This document shows, in pieces, positions 9,252 through 17,975 of a DNA stretch of 64,000 nucleotides. The stretch is taken from NCBI GenBank assembly GCA_019744775.1, contig JAIETZ010000003.1, positions 310,001 through 374,000 of the forward strand, written 5' to 3'. A program made the position numbers and the translations under genes. Source of the stretch: Candidatus Obscuribacterales bacterium. Its GTDB lineage: Bacteria; Cyanobacteriota; Vampirovibrionia; Obscuribacterales; Obscuribacteraceae. Under the pieces are notes generated by a model. That model was not told the DNA's origin, did not search any database, and worked only from the letters and a program-made list of their open reading frames with translations. How positions within the stretch are numbered: position 1 is the first letter of the stretch; each line of letters begins with the position of its first letter.

Positions 9252-9951
9252 CATGGACGGCAAAGCCTCAAAAGCAAAGACGGAGCTCAAGCAGATTCTC
9301 GATATAAAGGAAGAAGATGTTTGCGTCAAAGCTCTTGCTGACTTTTGCCAGAGGCACAGCGACAAATTGCCGTTGCCTGGCGAGAACAGCCAATTTGATG
9401 AACTAATGTGGAAGGTATCTGAACATATCAACTTAGGTAAGGAAGACAAAGCGACAGTTAAACGCGTTACTGAAAGACTCATCGCCGGACTTGCACAGTC
9501 TGGTGTGGACATTGCCTTGAAGTTTCGCGAGTTAGTGGGTGCCGGCAAAGAGATGGCTCTCAGTGCCTGGCAGGATGCACTCTTTTCTTTGAGCTGGCAG
9601 CAATTGCAACCAGTGGCAATTACACGTAGCGCGGGCAAGCAAATGGTGTCACTTGGCACAATTGAAAGACAGCTGGGTGATGCTCACGTTGAACTAAATC
9701 TTGGTTGGTTGGTTGAAGAGGATAGTTTGCGAATATTGATGCAGGCTACAGACGAGAAGAGTTCCGGTCTGCAAGATTTGGAATTGCGCGTCAAAGAAAT
9801 GGATCGCGGTGTTGTTTTCATCGAGAAGACAGATACGGATGGATCACTTGTCGCCAGCCGTGTTGAGGTTGGACCAGGCAATTATCGAATTGAAATTGGT
9901 TGGAAGGACCTTGTGGCTGTAACGCCGTATTTTTCAATCAGTGCGAGTTAG
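9244..9951 (+). CDS. unknown protein co-translated with the sigma factor (possible anti-sigma partner)
   Basis: A 235-residue soluble protein with no family I recognise. The first 100 residues are charged and helical (KAKTELKQILDIKEEDVCVKAL...). The last 120 are beta-rich (VELNLGWLVEEDSLRILMQA, LELRVKEMDRGVVFIE, ending GPGNYRIEIGWKDLVAV). There is no transmembrane segment or zinc-binding anti-sigma motif. The ATG lies inside the end of the sigma-factor gene (8-nt overlap, GAGGG just upstream), so the two proteins are made together. A regulatory partnership is inference from this coupling only. The 3' end overlaps the convergent tdk by 4 nt. Confidence 0.7.
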   Translation: MNNMDGKASKAKTELKQILDIKEEDVCVKALADFCQRHSDKLPLPGENSQFDELMWKVSEHINLGKEDKATVKRVTERLIAGLAQSGVDIALKFRELVGAGKEMALSAWQDALFSLSWQQLQPVAITRSAGKQMVSLGTIERQLGDAHVELNLGWLVEEDSLRILMQATDEKSSGLQDLELRVKEMDRGVVFIEKTDTDGSLVASRVEVGPGNYRIEIGWKDLVAVTPYFSISAS

Positions 9952-10568
9952 ACGATCGAGACGTTCTGCGTAATCGGTGGAGCGAAGTATTGTGGCTCTG
10001 GAATATCGAGTTTCAACTGATATTCAGATGGCGGCTCGAAGCAGTGAATGCAACGTGCTTCGTATTGACTGTCACCGACAAGAATTTGTTCGTTTGATTG
10101 CACAACGCGTTGCGTACGGCAGGCGAAGTCTGATCCGCACTTACGACAGACTGCGAGCAATTTGTCGACGCGATCAGCAAGTGTAAGAAGATGCGGTACA
10201 CAACCAAATGGAAGTCCGCGGTAATCCAAATCCAAACCAGAAGCGATTACTTTCTTCTTCTGTCTCAACAGTACATGGATGACATCAATAAGACTGTCAT
10301 CAAAAAACTGACATTCATCAACGCCAATAACAATTGCTTGGCTCGAATACTTGAGCATATCCTTTGCTGTTTCTACGACGATCGCTTGAGAAGTTAAACC
10401 ATTGCGTGATTCAACATGGTCCGGACGCGAGCGAGTATCAGTTGCCGAGCGGAACATAATTGTCGGCAAATAAGCCAAACGAGCGCGCTCGATACGCCGA
10501 ATAAGCTCGCTGGATTTCCCAGCGCTCATGCAGCCAACGATCATCTCAAATCTATATCCACTATACAT
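9948..10568 (-). CDS. tdk: thymidine kinase (type II)
   Basis: A 206-residue enzyme that phosphorylates thymidine to dTMP with ATP in pyrimidine salvage, in the cytoplasm. It shows the P-loop GCMSAGKSSEL (residues 12-22), Walker B and catalytic region VIGVDECQFFD, the ASGLDLDYRGLPFG loop, and zinc-lasso cysteines in CRKCG and CIHC. Length and domain order are normal for bacterial type II TK. The start at 10568 is ATG. The window also carries two thymidylate-kinase-like genes near 36-37.4 kb which could act on the product. Confidence 0.93.
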   Translation of the reverse strand: MYSGYRFEMIVGCMSAGKSSELIRRIERARLAYLPTIMFRSATDTRSRPDHVESRNGLTSQAIVVETAKDMLKYSSQAIVIGVDECQFFDDSLIDVIHVLLRQKKKVIASGLDLDYRGLPFGCVPHLLTLADRVDKLLAVCRKCGSDFACRTQRVVQSNEQILVGDSQYEARCIHCFEPPSEYQLKLDIPEPQYFAPPITQNVSIV

Positions 10569-10611
10569 ATCTATAGTTCCATCCTCACTACCAGTTCGGA
10601 TTTCACTTGCC

Positions 10612-10672
10612 AGCCGGCAACCCGCGCTACGCTTCGCATCGCTCCTCGCGACGCTGCGCTCTCGCTATGGCA
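10612..10672 (+). repeat. intergenic repeat copy E (partial)
   Basis: A partial copy of the dispersed intergenic element. Positions 10636-10666 match 35232-35262 over 31 bases with a single mismatch, and the preceding CCGGCAACCC...CGCT matches the central part of that copy. The variable hairpin module seems to be missing here, so centre and tail are joined directly. It lies in the spacer upstream of tdk; the remaining spacer to 10771 shows no gene. Confidence 0.65.
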
Positions 10673-10771
10673 TGTGATTAGCATGTGCGATCTCCTCGAG
10701 CAGCTTGTAAATAGTAACTCAACTTAGCTGCCTTATGGTCAGCTAGATTCTTTCATATTTCTTCATGAGGA

Positions 10772-11902
10772 TCATGAGTTAGAAATCGATAATATTCCAT
10801 TGAGGCAACGCTGGTTGAAAGAACTAAGCATATTGCTTAACAGATCCATTGAATCAAGAATGTTATGAATAATTAGGGGCATCAGTGAATTGGATTGCAA
10901 CTGCCCTGATTGTGCAGCAAGCGTCACACCGCTGTCATTGCTGATAATTTGAAATGCCACCATATGCAGTGCTTCAGGAATAACTGGTTCGGAAGTTTGC
11001 AGCTGGTCTCTTGCGGCGACTGGTGGAATCGTAATCTTGCCGCTTGTTGCTAGGGCTATCAGGTCATTAGACAGTCTTGCTAATTCAATTGCCATCTCTT
11101 TAAGTGCTGCCGAGAATTCCACGAAGTCAGCCATAGACTTCAACGGACGCAAGGAATCATCCGGGGCTTTGAGTGCTAGTCCTGTTGATTGGCGAAGTTT
11201 CTCCAGGGTGAATGGTGCATAAGTCTTGGCGATTGCCGTGTCACTCACAGATAGATTTATTTCAAGCAAATTAGTGCTGGCTTGGGTCAACCGCTTCCAA
11301 TTATGTTGAATTGACGATGCGTAAATATTGATTTCGCTGGATATAGCTGGCGCCGGTTTGTCAAATTCAAGTGCTTTCCTGCGCAAGAGTCTTTCTAAAT
11401 CTCGAATGATTGGCGAAAGGTCTTTTAGTGATGTCAAAACAGCAATGCGCATCGCTGTGGAAAAAATATCTTGTGGTGATTGAACTGCCGCAGCATGTTT
11501 GTCTGGATGAACCATGGTGTAAGTGCCCACTTCGCCACCAAGCATTTCTGAAGCGCGATTGGCCGTGAGTTCATCCAAATTACCAGAGTGAAAAGACACT
11601 GGAGCAAATGCGTCGACTACAAAGTTATCCGGCCACATGCCCGAGAGAATTTCGTCAGCAGCTTGCGATAGAGCTTGGGCGAGTTTCGCATCTAAAAGTC
11701 CTGACTGCCCGTTAGCTTGTGAAACGGCTTTTTTGACATGCGTGAGAGCCGAAATCATTCTCGGGTGCATCGTGCAACCTGAGATTGAAAAACATTCACG
11801 TGCTCGTTGAGTGTTTGCGCCCCAGTAGACGTCAGCAGGTATCTGGACCTGGCCCAGGTGATCGCTTTCTGTGCGGACTCCGGTCTTCTTGCTCACGGGC
11901 AA
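10772..11902 (-). CDS. fumarase/aspartase-superfamily paralogue lacking catalytic motifs
   Basis: A 376-residue protein clearly related to class II fumarase and aspartase: the start TESDHLGQVQIPADVYWGAN corresponds to the family RxExDxxGxxxVPxDxxYGxxT, and HPDKHAAAVQSPQDIFSTAM corresponds to HPNDHVNxSQSSNDVxPTAM. It is about 80 residues shorter than the family norm of about 460. The GRTH/HLQDATPV segment with the helper His and the GSSxMPxKxNP loop with the catalytic Ser are both absent; TSGKITIPPVAARDQ stands near the expected SS loop. This is probably a non-catalytic paralogue or a gene under decay, though the frame is intact. The start is TTG 11902, or GTG 11896. Confidence 0.75.
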   Translation of the reverse strand: MPVSKKTGVRTESDHLGQVQIPADVYWGANTQRARECFSISGCTMHPRMISALTHVKKAVSQANGQSGLLDAKLAQALSQAADEILSGMWPDNFVVDAFAPVSFHSGNLDELTANRASEMLGGEVGTYTMVHPDKHAAAVQSPQDIFSTAMRIAVLTSLKDLSPIIRDLERLLRRKALEFDKPAPAISSEINIYASSIQHNWKRLTQASTNLLEINLSVSDTAIAKTYAPFTLEKLRQSTGLALKAPDDSLRPLKSMADFVEFSAALKEMAIELARLSNDLIALATSGKITIPPVAARDQLQTSEPVIPEALHMVAFQIISNDSGVTLAAQSGQLQSNSLMPLIIHNILDSMDLLSNMLSSFNQRCLNGILSISNS

Positions 11903-11939
11903 CCTGTGATTCCTGCGCTTAACCTGGTCTAACCTTAGG

Positions 11940-14666
11940 CTAGTGTGCCTTTTGGTCGCCGCTCATGGTATCACGACCGGACAAAACTGAGAAGGTTGGA
12001 ATTGAAGGTCCCGGTCCATACTGAAGTGAAAATGGTTGAGGAGTCTTGTTGATGATACGGCCTTCAACTTTGCCGTGAATCTTCGGATCGAGTATCTTGC
12101 CTCTAATGTAATCGCCAATAGCGTCAACGATTGATTCTTTGTAGTCCGTTGCATCAATTGCTTTGTAGGCATCTTTAAGAGGTACGTCTCCCAAGAGTCC
12201 TGCTTTGTGTGCTTTGTCTATAAAGTGCCAGCGTGTTTGCCATCTGTAAGTTCTTGTCGGCTCTATCTCTGCTAGGTGACCGTTTTCATTGAGCATAATT
12301 TTACTGACTCTTTGTCCAACTGGTTTGCTCAAATCGAAAGTATAACTGCCGTTCATATGCAAGAGATTGCCTTGTGGATCATCAACCTTCGGCATGGATT
12401 TGCCAGTCAACATCCTGTTGAACATTTGTTTGATAAAGCCCTTGATGCCGGCATCTTGTGGTGCATTGAGATCAGCTATGCCAAACTCAAGCATGTCCTT
12501 GAATTGCTTGCCGGTGACATTCACCATAACTTGCTCGAGTTCTTCGTCCGATTTTTTACCGGCATTGATTATCACTTTGCACAAATCGAAGCGTGACAGT
12601 TCTTGTCCGCCTGGTATGCCTGTTCTTATGAAGCCGCTCTGGGCGGTAATGATGTCTGGTCTTATGTCCGGCGCAATGCGCTTTTGACTGTCCGCTACTA
12701 GAGCATCGACGATCAAATTAGCAGTTGGGTTTTCATCGCGACGAATGCTGTCTAAATTGTATTTAGCTGTTGCTGTTGCGTCGTATTTTTCTGCGTATAG
12801 ATCATTGAGTTCTTTGGGTATTCTTTTATCAATGATTGATTTGATTACCGGATCTTCCTTAATGTCCTTCGTGACCGCATGCAGTCTACCGGTGGTTCTG
12901 AATTTATTGAGTGAACCGTCCGGATTGAACGCCAGGTTGTATTCGCCGATGTGAGACAGATAAGCGCCTGCCTGTATAATTGCGACATCGCGTTCGCCAT
13001 TGTTGACGTACATGACTGTGCCGTAAGCTTGGTGAGAGTGAGCGTCAAATATGACAGAAACTTCCTTGAATTCTTGAGCCAACTTTCTGGTTATTTCATC
13101 GCCTAAATGTGCCTGGACCATGAAGATTTTGGTGTCCGGATGTTCTTCTTTGACTTGTGCCAATACTTCTTTGAGTCGTTTAGCAGCGTCTATGTATTTG
13201 ATTCCGCCGACTGCGCCTTCTTCGGTGGTCAGACCAATGGTCGCTGCTTTGACCGGTTTACCGTTGGGCCCTTTCAATTCGTGGACAATGTAAGGCTCGA
13301 ATATCTCTCGCAAGTTCTTCGCGGCTTCTTCAGGCAGTTCTGAAAGATCCAGGTTGCTTGTTACAATTGGTCGGCGCTTGCCGGTGATTGTATTTTGCTG
13401 ATTGATATATTCTGGCAGCGTCACGATGTCAGACCCACCGCCTGCCTTATCGAAAGGATGGTTGCCCCAGCCTTCAACATCTAAGTCCATAGCTCTGACG
13501 ATTTCGTCTTCGCCTTTGCCCCAGCCTGTCCATGGAGCTGAGACGTTGGCGTTTTCCAAATCGCCGCCCTGGCGCTTCTGGTAGTTGCGTGCGGTTCTTT
13601 GATTTTCCATTACTGGTTCTTGACCGGTGAATTGTTTCCACCAGCGACCAGTACGTTCTTTCTCGGGTACTTCACTCCAAATTGGACTGTTCGTTTCCAT
13701 CGTTTTGGATTTAGTGCCCAGATCATTCATTAGTGTATTTGCTCTGGCAAAATTTCGATCGCCAAGCATTTGTCCATGTCCGTCATTGAAATAAGAGACG
13801 TCCATGCGAGTGAGACCATCGTCTCCATTTAAATGAGCTTTGAAATAGCGTCCTATAGTCTTGCCATGAATGGCAGATGTAATAAGCCCTGCTGATCCAC
13901 CACCAATTAGCGTTCCTAAAGTTGTATCAACACCGATTTGAGAGATAGTTTTTATTGTGCCTTGCGTTGCATCTTTGTTTATTTCGTCGCGATTTTCCCA
14001 TGCGCGATGAGGTACTGACCAGGTAAGAGAGCCGACAAAGCCTCCGGCAACTCCGCGCAGAACATTGTGAGTTATTTGCGGCAACACATCTTGCGACACG
14101 ATGCGTTTGCCTTCAGTCAAAGCAGCCTTTTCAGAGACCATTCCTGTCGGAGATTTGCCCTTGATCCAGCTTGCAAATTCGTGCTTCAGTCCGCCGGCTG
14201 CGCTTGTTGAACCGCGTGTTAATTCGCGGCGGCCAACATAGCCTGTATACCAGTGCGAAGCTTTTTGTTCGGCCATGCTACCTGTGATACCGGCAACTGC
14301 ATCGAGTGCGCCTGTGTAGTAGTCGTTAGTGCTGGCGCTTTTGTCTTTGCCGCTTAAATGCAGCATGCTGTCCAGTCCTTCTTTGACGCCATGTTTTGAC
14401 CAACCACCTAAGACAGGAGCTAGTGCTACTGTGCCTGCTTTTAGTAATTGATAGCGCTTCATTGCAGCGCCGGCGCTAAATGTAAGAATGCCTGTTAGTC
14501 CGGCTGCGAATGTACCAACTGCTTCCGAGCTGCCTTGCTTGAAGCCCGTTGTTTCCCAGAAAGGAGTATTTGCGGCAGAGGCTTCTTGGGCGAGCCTGGA
14601 AGACGACTCAAACGAGCCATGACCGTTGCGGTCGTTGCTTAACTCGAAGTTGCCTCTTTCTGGCAA
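11940..14666 (-). CDS. large protein with 5'-nucleotidase/metallophosphoesterase (UshA-like) core
   Basis: A 908-residue protein. The N-terminal 280 residues are Gly/Ala-rich with amphipathic or hydrophobic stretches (AVGTFAAGLTGILTFSAGAA) and no classical signal peptide. A calcineurin-like phosphoesterase follows: FNDGHG near residue 290, GNHPFD near 402, AHSHQAYG near 545 as metal ligands. The C-terminal part matches the 5'-nucleotidase substrate-binding domain (NPTANLIVDALVADSQ, IITAQSGFIRTGI). UshA-type enzymes hydrolyse nucleotides or nucleotide sugars. TTG 14666 is supported by AGGAG about 8 nt upstream. The long N-terminal region is unlike UshA and may direct membrane association or export. 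Confidence 0.8.
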   Translation of the reverse strand: MPERGNFELSNDRNGHGSFESSSRLAQEASAANTPFWETTGFKQGSSEAVGTFAAGLTGILTFSAGAAMKRYQLLKAGTVALAPVLGGWSKHGVKEGLDSMLHLSGKDKSASTNDYYTGALDAVAGITGSMAEQKASHWYTGYVGRRELTRGSTSAAGGLKHEFASWIKGKSPTGMVSEKAALTEGKRIVSQDVLPQITHNVLRGVAGGFVGSLTWSVPHRAWENRDEINKDATQGTIKTISQIGVDTTLGTLIGGGSAGLITSAIHGKTIGRYFKAHLNGDDGLTRMDVSYFNDGHGQMLGDRNFARANTLMNDLGTKSKTMETNSPIWSEVPEKERTGRWWKQFTGQEPVMENQRTARNYQKRQGGDLENANVSAPWTGWGKGEDEIVRAMDLDVEGWGNHPFDKAGGGSDIVTLPEYINQQNTITGKRRPIVTSNLDLSELPEEAAKNLREIFEPYIVHELKGPNGKPVKAATIGLTTEEGAVGGIKYIDAAKRLKEVLAQVKEEHPDTKIFMVQAHLGDEITRKLAQEFKEVSVIFDAHSHQAYGTVMYVNNGERDVAIIQAGAYLSHIGEYNLAFNPDGSLNKFRTTGRLHAVTKDIKEDPVIKSIIDKRIPKELNDLYAEKYDATATAKYNLDSIRRDENPTANLIVDALVADSQKRIAPDIRPDIITAQSGFIRTGIPGGQELSRFDLCKVIINAGKKSDEELEQVMVNVTGKQFKDMLEFGIADLNAPQDAGIKGFIKQMFNRMLTGKSMPKVDDPQGNLLHMNGSYTFDLSKPVGQRVSKIMLNENGHLAEIEPTRTYRWQTRWHFIDKAHKAGLLGDVPLKDAYKAIDATDYKESIVDAIGDYIRGKILDPKIHGKVEGRIINKTPQPFSLQYGPGPSIPTFSVLSGRDTMSGDQKAH

Positions 14667-14838
14667 TTTAGGGACTCCTGAGGACTTTTATTGAAGAGAA
14701 ATAGTAATGGTAAGAAATCCCTAAGGAAACAGTAAATTACGTATAGTGTTTCGTAATTACCCCCATAAAAGCATTATTTTTTGCCGAAAAGTGGCTCTAT
14801 CGGCTACGATTCTGCAAATGACTGGTTGTTACCCTTTA

Positions 14839-15114
14839 ATGCTTATCGAGGATGCACCTGGGTCTTGTGCCCAGTGCGGTGCCGCTTTGTGCCTTCGCAA
14901 ACAAGTTATTAACCTGGCTTTGGGCAATTCGGAAACGATGAAATGCCTTGAGTGTTTGGGAAAAGAAATGGGACAGAACCCTGTTGCCGTTTTGGATAGA
15001 GTTAAGGGCTATGTCGATAGCCGGGACTGTTTCAGAAAGCAATGGATTCGCTATGAAACAAAAGATTGGTGCCCTGAGCCGAGTAGATGTTTTCCAGGAG
15101 AGTGTTTCAAATGA
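14839..15114 (+). CDS. Cys-rich protein of unknown function, coupled to a TusA-like gene
   Basis: About 91 residues from ATG 14839 (MLIEDAPGSC); the frame also allows ATG 14818 and GTG 14746, and none has a clear ribosome site. It carries eight or nine conserved-looking cysteines: CAQCGAALC, KCLECLG, RDCFRKQW and a tail CPEPSRCFPGEC. The two CxxC pairs and the C-terminal Cys cluster suggest zinc or iron-sulfur binding. The stop overlaps the start of the TusA-like gene (ATGA), so the two are translated together. A role in sulfur transfer or metal-centre assembly is inference from that coupling. I do not recognise the family. Confidence 0.65.
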   Translation: MLIEDAPGSCAQCGAALCLRKQVINLALGNSETMKCLECLGKEMGQNPVAVLDRVKGYVDSRDCFRKQWIRYETKDWCPEPSRCFPGECFK

Positions 15115-15338
15115 ATTTGAAGCTGGATTTGCGCGGTGTTGCCTGCCCGATGAATTTTGTGAAAACGCGACTGTTTTTGGACAAAATGGCAGTTGGGGAT
15201 ACTGTCGAAGTTTTGCTTGATGGTGGTGAACCGGTGGAGAGCGTAAGCTTGAGCGTTCAGCAAGAAGGGCATGCAGTTCTGGCAACGTCTCCTTCAGCCG
15301 AAGGACACTTTGTGGTTACTATCCGCAAGGACCTATAA
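15111..15338 (+). CDS. TusA/SirA-family sulfur carrier-like protein
   Basis: A 75-residue protein with the compact TusA fold signature LDLRGVACPMNFVKTRLFLDKM. The catalytic Cys of the CPxP motif is present but the second Pro is replaced (CPMN). TusA proteins carry persulfide sulfur from cysteine desulfurases to tRNA thiolation, Moco or other acceptors. ATG 15111 is chosen: it overlaps the previous stop (ATGA), has AGGAG at about 10 nt, and starts the conserved domain after four residues. A Moco operon sits elsewhere in the window, but no link can be shown. It is monocistronic with its Cys-rich partner. Confidence 0.85.
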   Translation: MNLKLDLRGVACPMNFVKTRLFLDKMAVGDTVEVLLDGGEPVESVSLSVQQEGHAVLATSPSAEGHFVVTIRKDL

Positions 15339-15417
15339 CAAGTAAATATTGAAAAGAACAAATATATATTAAATACAAACTGTTGACAAAATCCGCTCAT
15401 TTTTAGAGGATCAACAG

Positions 15418-16149
15418 GTGTTTTACCTTTTTCACAAAGAAATCAACGGTGCCAGGCGCTTACTACTAAGCGTGTCTGCCTTTTCTGTAGTGGCTTTGCC
15501 AGCCTACGGACATGACTTTAAGGGTGATTTGAAGCCTGAGAAGGCGCCGGCTGGAGCTTCTTTTCATGGCAATATGTCGACTGGCGATGCGAAGCTCGAC
15601 AATAACGACTATCACCTCGTCTATACAAAAGCCGAAGAAATGAGAAAAGCAGGCAACGAAAAAGAAGCTGCCGATTTGTATCTGCGAGCTGTTACCTTGG
15701 AACCCACTCTCTGGGTGGCATACCACCAACTAGCAAATTTGAAAGACGAACAAGGTCAAATTGATGCCGCGATGGCAAAGCTCAATGAATTGAAAGCAAA
15801 ACAACCAAAAGAATTGATGTTGCGAGTTGCGTTGTCCGAACTGCTGGAAAAGCGTGGGGATTATTATCAAGCTTCTCGCGAGCTAGTTGATCTAGTTTAT
15901 GCAAATTTAGTACCTGAAAAATACTCGAAGAAAATCAATGCGCGCATTCATTACCTTTTGAGCAAATCAAAGCATGCCAACATCAATGTGCCGAATACTG
16001 AATTTGAAAACCTGCGTACAGAAGAAGAATTAGATACGGTGCCGCCACCACTTCCTGATCCAGGACTTGTGGTAAGAGATTTGGCATCAACGAAATCAAA
16101 AGAAATTCCTGCAATGCAGGGTACAGGACATACACAACTTCAGCCGTGA
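15418..16149 (+). CDS. exported TPR protein
   Basis: A 243-residue protein with a Sec signal peptide (hydrophobic LLLSVSAFSVVALPAYG, cleavage likely after AYG) and about three tetratricopeptide repeats at residues 60-165 (YTKAEEMRKAGNEKEAADLY, AYHQLANLKDEQGQIDAAM, LRVALSELLEKRGDYYQAS). The C-terminus is Pro-rich. TPRs mediate protein contacts; the partner is unknown. The start is GTG 15418 with a GAGG upstream. It overlaps the following TPR lipoprotein by 4 nt (GTGA), so both probably act together in the periplasm. The spacer before it is AT-rich and holds a TTGACA near 15383 but no convincing -10 box. Confidence 0.78.
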   Translation: MFYLFHKEINGARRLLLSVSAFSVVALPAYGHDFKGDLKPEKAPAGASFHGNMSTGDAKLDNNDYHLVYTKAEEMRKAGNEKEAADLYLRAVTLEPTLWVAYHQLANLKDEQGQIDAAMAKLNELKAKQPKELMLRVALSELLEKRGDYYQASRELVDLVYANLVPEKYSKKINARIHYLLSKSKHANINVPNTEFENLRTEEELDTVPPPLPDPGLVVRDLASTKSKEIPAMQGTGHTQLQP

Positions 16150-16772
16150 AAAACATGACTTTATATGTGTGCGCCGCAATTGCCTGTCTGGTTTATCTGT
16201 GCAGTTGTTCTAGTCGTGTTGCATCGCCGACATCTGAATTGCCGCAAGTTAATTACGGCGAAACTAAAACAGCCGAAGTTCAACCTGCAGAGCATGATCC
16301 GGAAATGGATTCTGCTGTGGCAACAGGTTGCTTAACTGCCTGGAGAAAAGCAATTGACGGCAAGGTTGATGAGGCAATATCCGACTTGAAGGCATTGGAT
16401 AAAGATCATCCAAAGACAGGCACTATCGCCATGATGATGGGTCAAGTCATGGAGCATGCCGGGCGCAAGAAAGAAGCCACTGGTTATTACAAAGAGGCAG
16501 TTAATCGCTCTCGCTACAGTTCACTTTACTTGTTCAAGTATGCTGAGCAATTGCGAAAGTCAGGCGATGCTAAGGCGTCGATTCCCGAATATAGAACGCT
16601 GCTTAAGCAAACGCCGAATTTCGCACCGGCTCATTTAGGTTTGGCCCAATCATTAATTGCTCTCGACAAGAATTCCAAAGAGGCGCGCGAAGAGATTAAA
16701 CAAGCTCTTATTCTTGAACCGGAAAATACCGACGCTAAGCGACTTTCCAAGCAAGTCGGATTGAACCCATAA
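16146..16772 (+). CDS. TPR lipoprotein
   Basis: A 208-residue protein. The N-terminus is hydrophobic and ends in a plausible lipobox (LCS-C near residue 21), so it should be a lipoprotein. Four TPR-like helical pairs follow (AIDGKVDEAISDLKALDKDHP, MMGQVMEHAGRKKEATGYY, YAEQLRKSGDAKASIPEY, LGLAQSLIALDKNSKEA). It starts at GTG 16146, overlapping the upstream TPR gene, with ATG 16155 as the alternative. Together with its neighbour it forms a coupled pair of exported scaffold proteins ahead of the tyrosine-degradation genes; a shared transcript with hppD (79 nt downstream) is possible but unproven. Confidence 0.75.
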   Translation: MKNMTLYVCAAIACLVYLCSCSSRVASPTSELPQVNYGETKTAEVQPAEHDPEMDSAVATGCLTAWRKAIDGKVDEAISDLKALDKDHPKTGTIAMMMGQVMEHAGRKKEATGYYKEAVNRSRYSSLYLFKYAEQLRKSGDAKASIPEYRTLLKQTPNFAPAHLGLAQSLIALDKNSKEAREEIKQALILEPENTDAKRLSKQVGLNP

Positions 16773-16850
16773 ATGTTATAAATAAGGTGTACGCATTTGT
16801 TGCCAGGTGCATTAGCGCTTGAGAGCAACGCTCAAATGAGGATATGCCTT

Positions 16851-17975
16851 ATGGTAAAAGAAAAAACAGAGTTGGACGCAATGGCATCCGGCGCTGAGGA
16901 ACTCAGAATTGATGGGTTTGATCACGTCGAATTTTACGTAGGTAATGCCCTGCAGGCGGCTTACTACTACCATAAAGGTTTTGGCTTTGATGTAGTTGGC
17001 TATCGCGGACCGGAAACAGGTGTGCGTGACACAGCTTCTTACGTGTTGAAGCAAAACAATGTAACTCTGGTTTTGACAAGCGCATTACATCCTGGTCACC
17101 CGATTGCTGAACATGTTCATCGTCATGGTGATGGCGTGAAGTGCGTCGGCATGAAAGTACAAGATGCTCGCAAGACGTATGAGACAGCCATATCACGCGG
17201 TGCTAAAGGTGTTGGTAATCCGGTTGAGTACAAAGGCGAAGATGGAACCTATGTTTCCGCATCCGTGCAGACATATGGCGACACCATCCACACCTTTGTT
17301 GAAAGAAAAGATTACACAGGTGCCTTTGCTCCTGATTACAAAGGCAAAAAGAAATCTGCCGGCAATATTGGGCTTACTTACATTGATCACATCGTTGGCA
17401 ACGTAGAAGCACAACGTATGGAATCTTGGGTTGACTTCTACAAGAAAGTATTCGGATTTTACGTCTACCAATACTTTGATGCTAAGGACATAAGCACACA
17501 GTATTCGGCATTGGTTTCCAAAGTTATGGCCAACAAGAGCGGCACAATCAAGCTGCCTATCAACGAGCCGGCACCAGGCGTTGGCAAGTCACAGATACAA
17601 GAGTATCTCGATTATTACTTGGCTCCCGGTGTTCAACATATTGCCATTGGTACGAAAGATATTATTGCCACAGTTGCACAATTGCGTGATCGCGGCATCG
17701 ATTTCTTGACGGTACCGCATTCTTATTACGAAGCTTTGCCGGAACGCGTTGGTAAAATCGACGAGGATTTGGAAGAGCTTGAGCGTAACGGCATTCTTGT
17801 TGATCGCGAATCCGAAGGCTATTTGCTGCAAATTTTCACCAAGCCGGTTGAAGATAGGCCAACATTGTTCTTTGAGATCATTCAACGCAAAGGTGCGCAA
17901 GGGTTCGGCAAAGGCAACTTCAAAGCGCTTTTCGAAGCTGTGGAAAGAGAACAAGCTGCTAGAGGAAATCTCTAA
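16851..17975 (+). CDS. hppD: 4-hydroxyphenylpyruvate dioxygenase
   Basis: A 374-residue Fe(II) enzyme that converts 4-hydroxyphenylpyruvate to homogentisate in tyrosine breakdown. It has two vicinal-oxygen-chelate halves: the N-terminal one starting with FDHVEFYVGNALQAAYYY, the C-terminal one with iron ligands in IDHIVGNV (His), GVQHIAIG (His) and FFEIIQRKG (Glu). The C-terminal gating helix, GKGNFKALFEAVEREQ, is intact. ATG 16851 has GAGGA 8 nt upstream and is preferred over the longer open frame. It overlaps hmgA by one base (TAATG). Because hmgA follows directly, the route is catabolic rather than tocopherol or plastoquinone synthesis. Confidence 0.95.
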   Translation: MVKEKTELDAMASGAEELRIDGFDHVEFYVGNALQAAYYYHKGFGFDVVGYRGPETGVRDTASYVLKQNNVTLVLTSALHPGHPIAEHVHRHGDGVKCVGMKVQDARKTYETAISRGAKGVGNPVEYKGEDGTYVSASVQTYGDTIHTFVERKDYTGAFAPDYKGKKKSAGNIGLTYIDHIVGNVEAQRMESWVDFYKKVFGFYVYQYFDAKDISTQYSALVSKVMANKSGTIKLPINEPAPGVGKSQIQEYLDYYLAPGVQHIAIGTKDIIATVAQLRDRGIDFLTVPHSYYEALPERVGKIDEDLEELERNGILVDRESEGYLLQIFTKPVEDRPTLFFEIIQRKGAQGFGKGNFKALFEAVEREQAARGNL

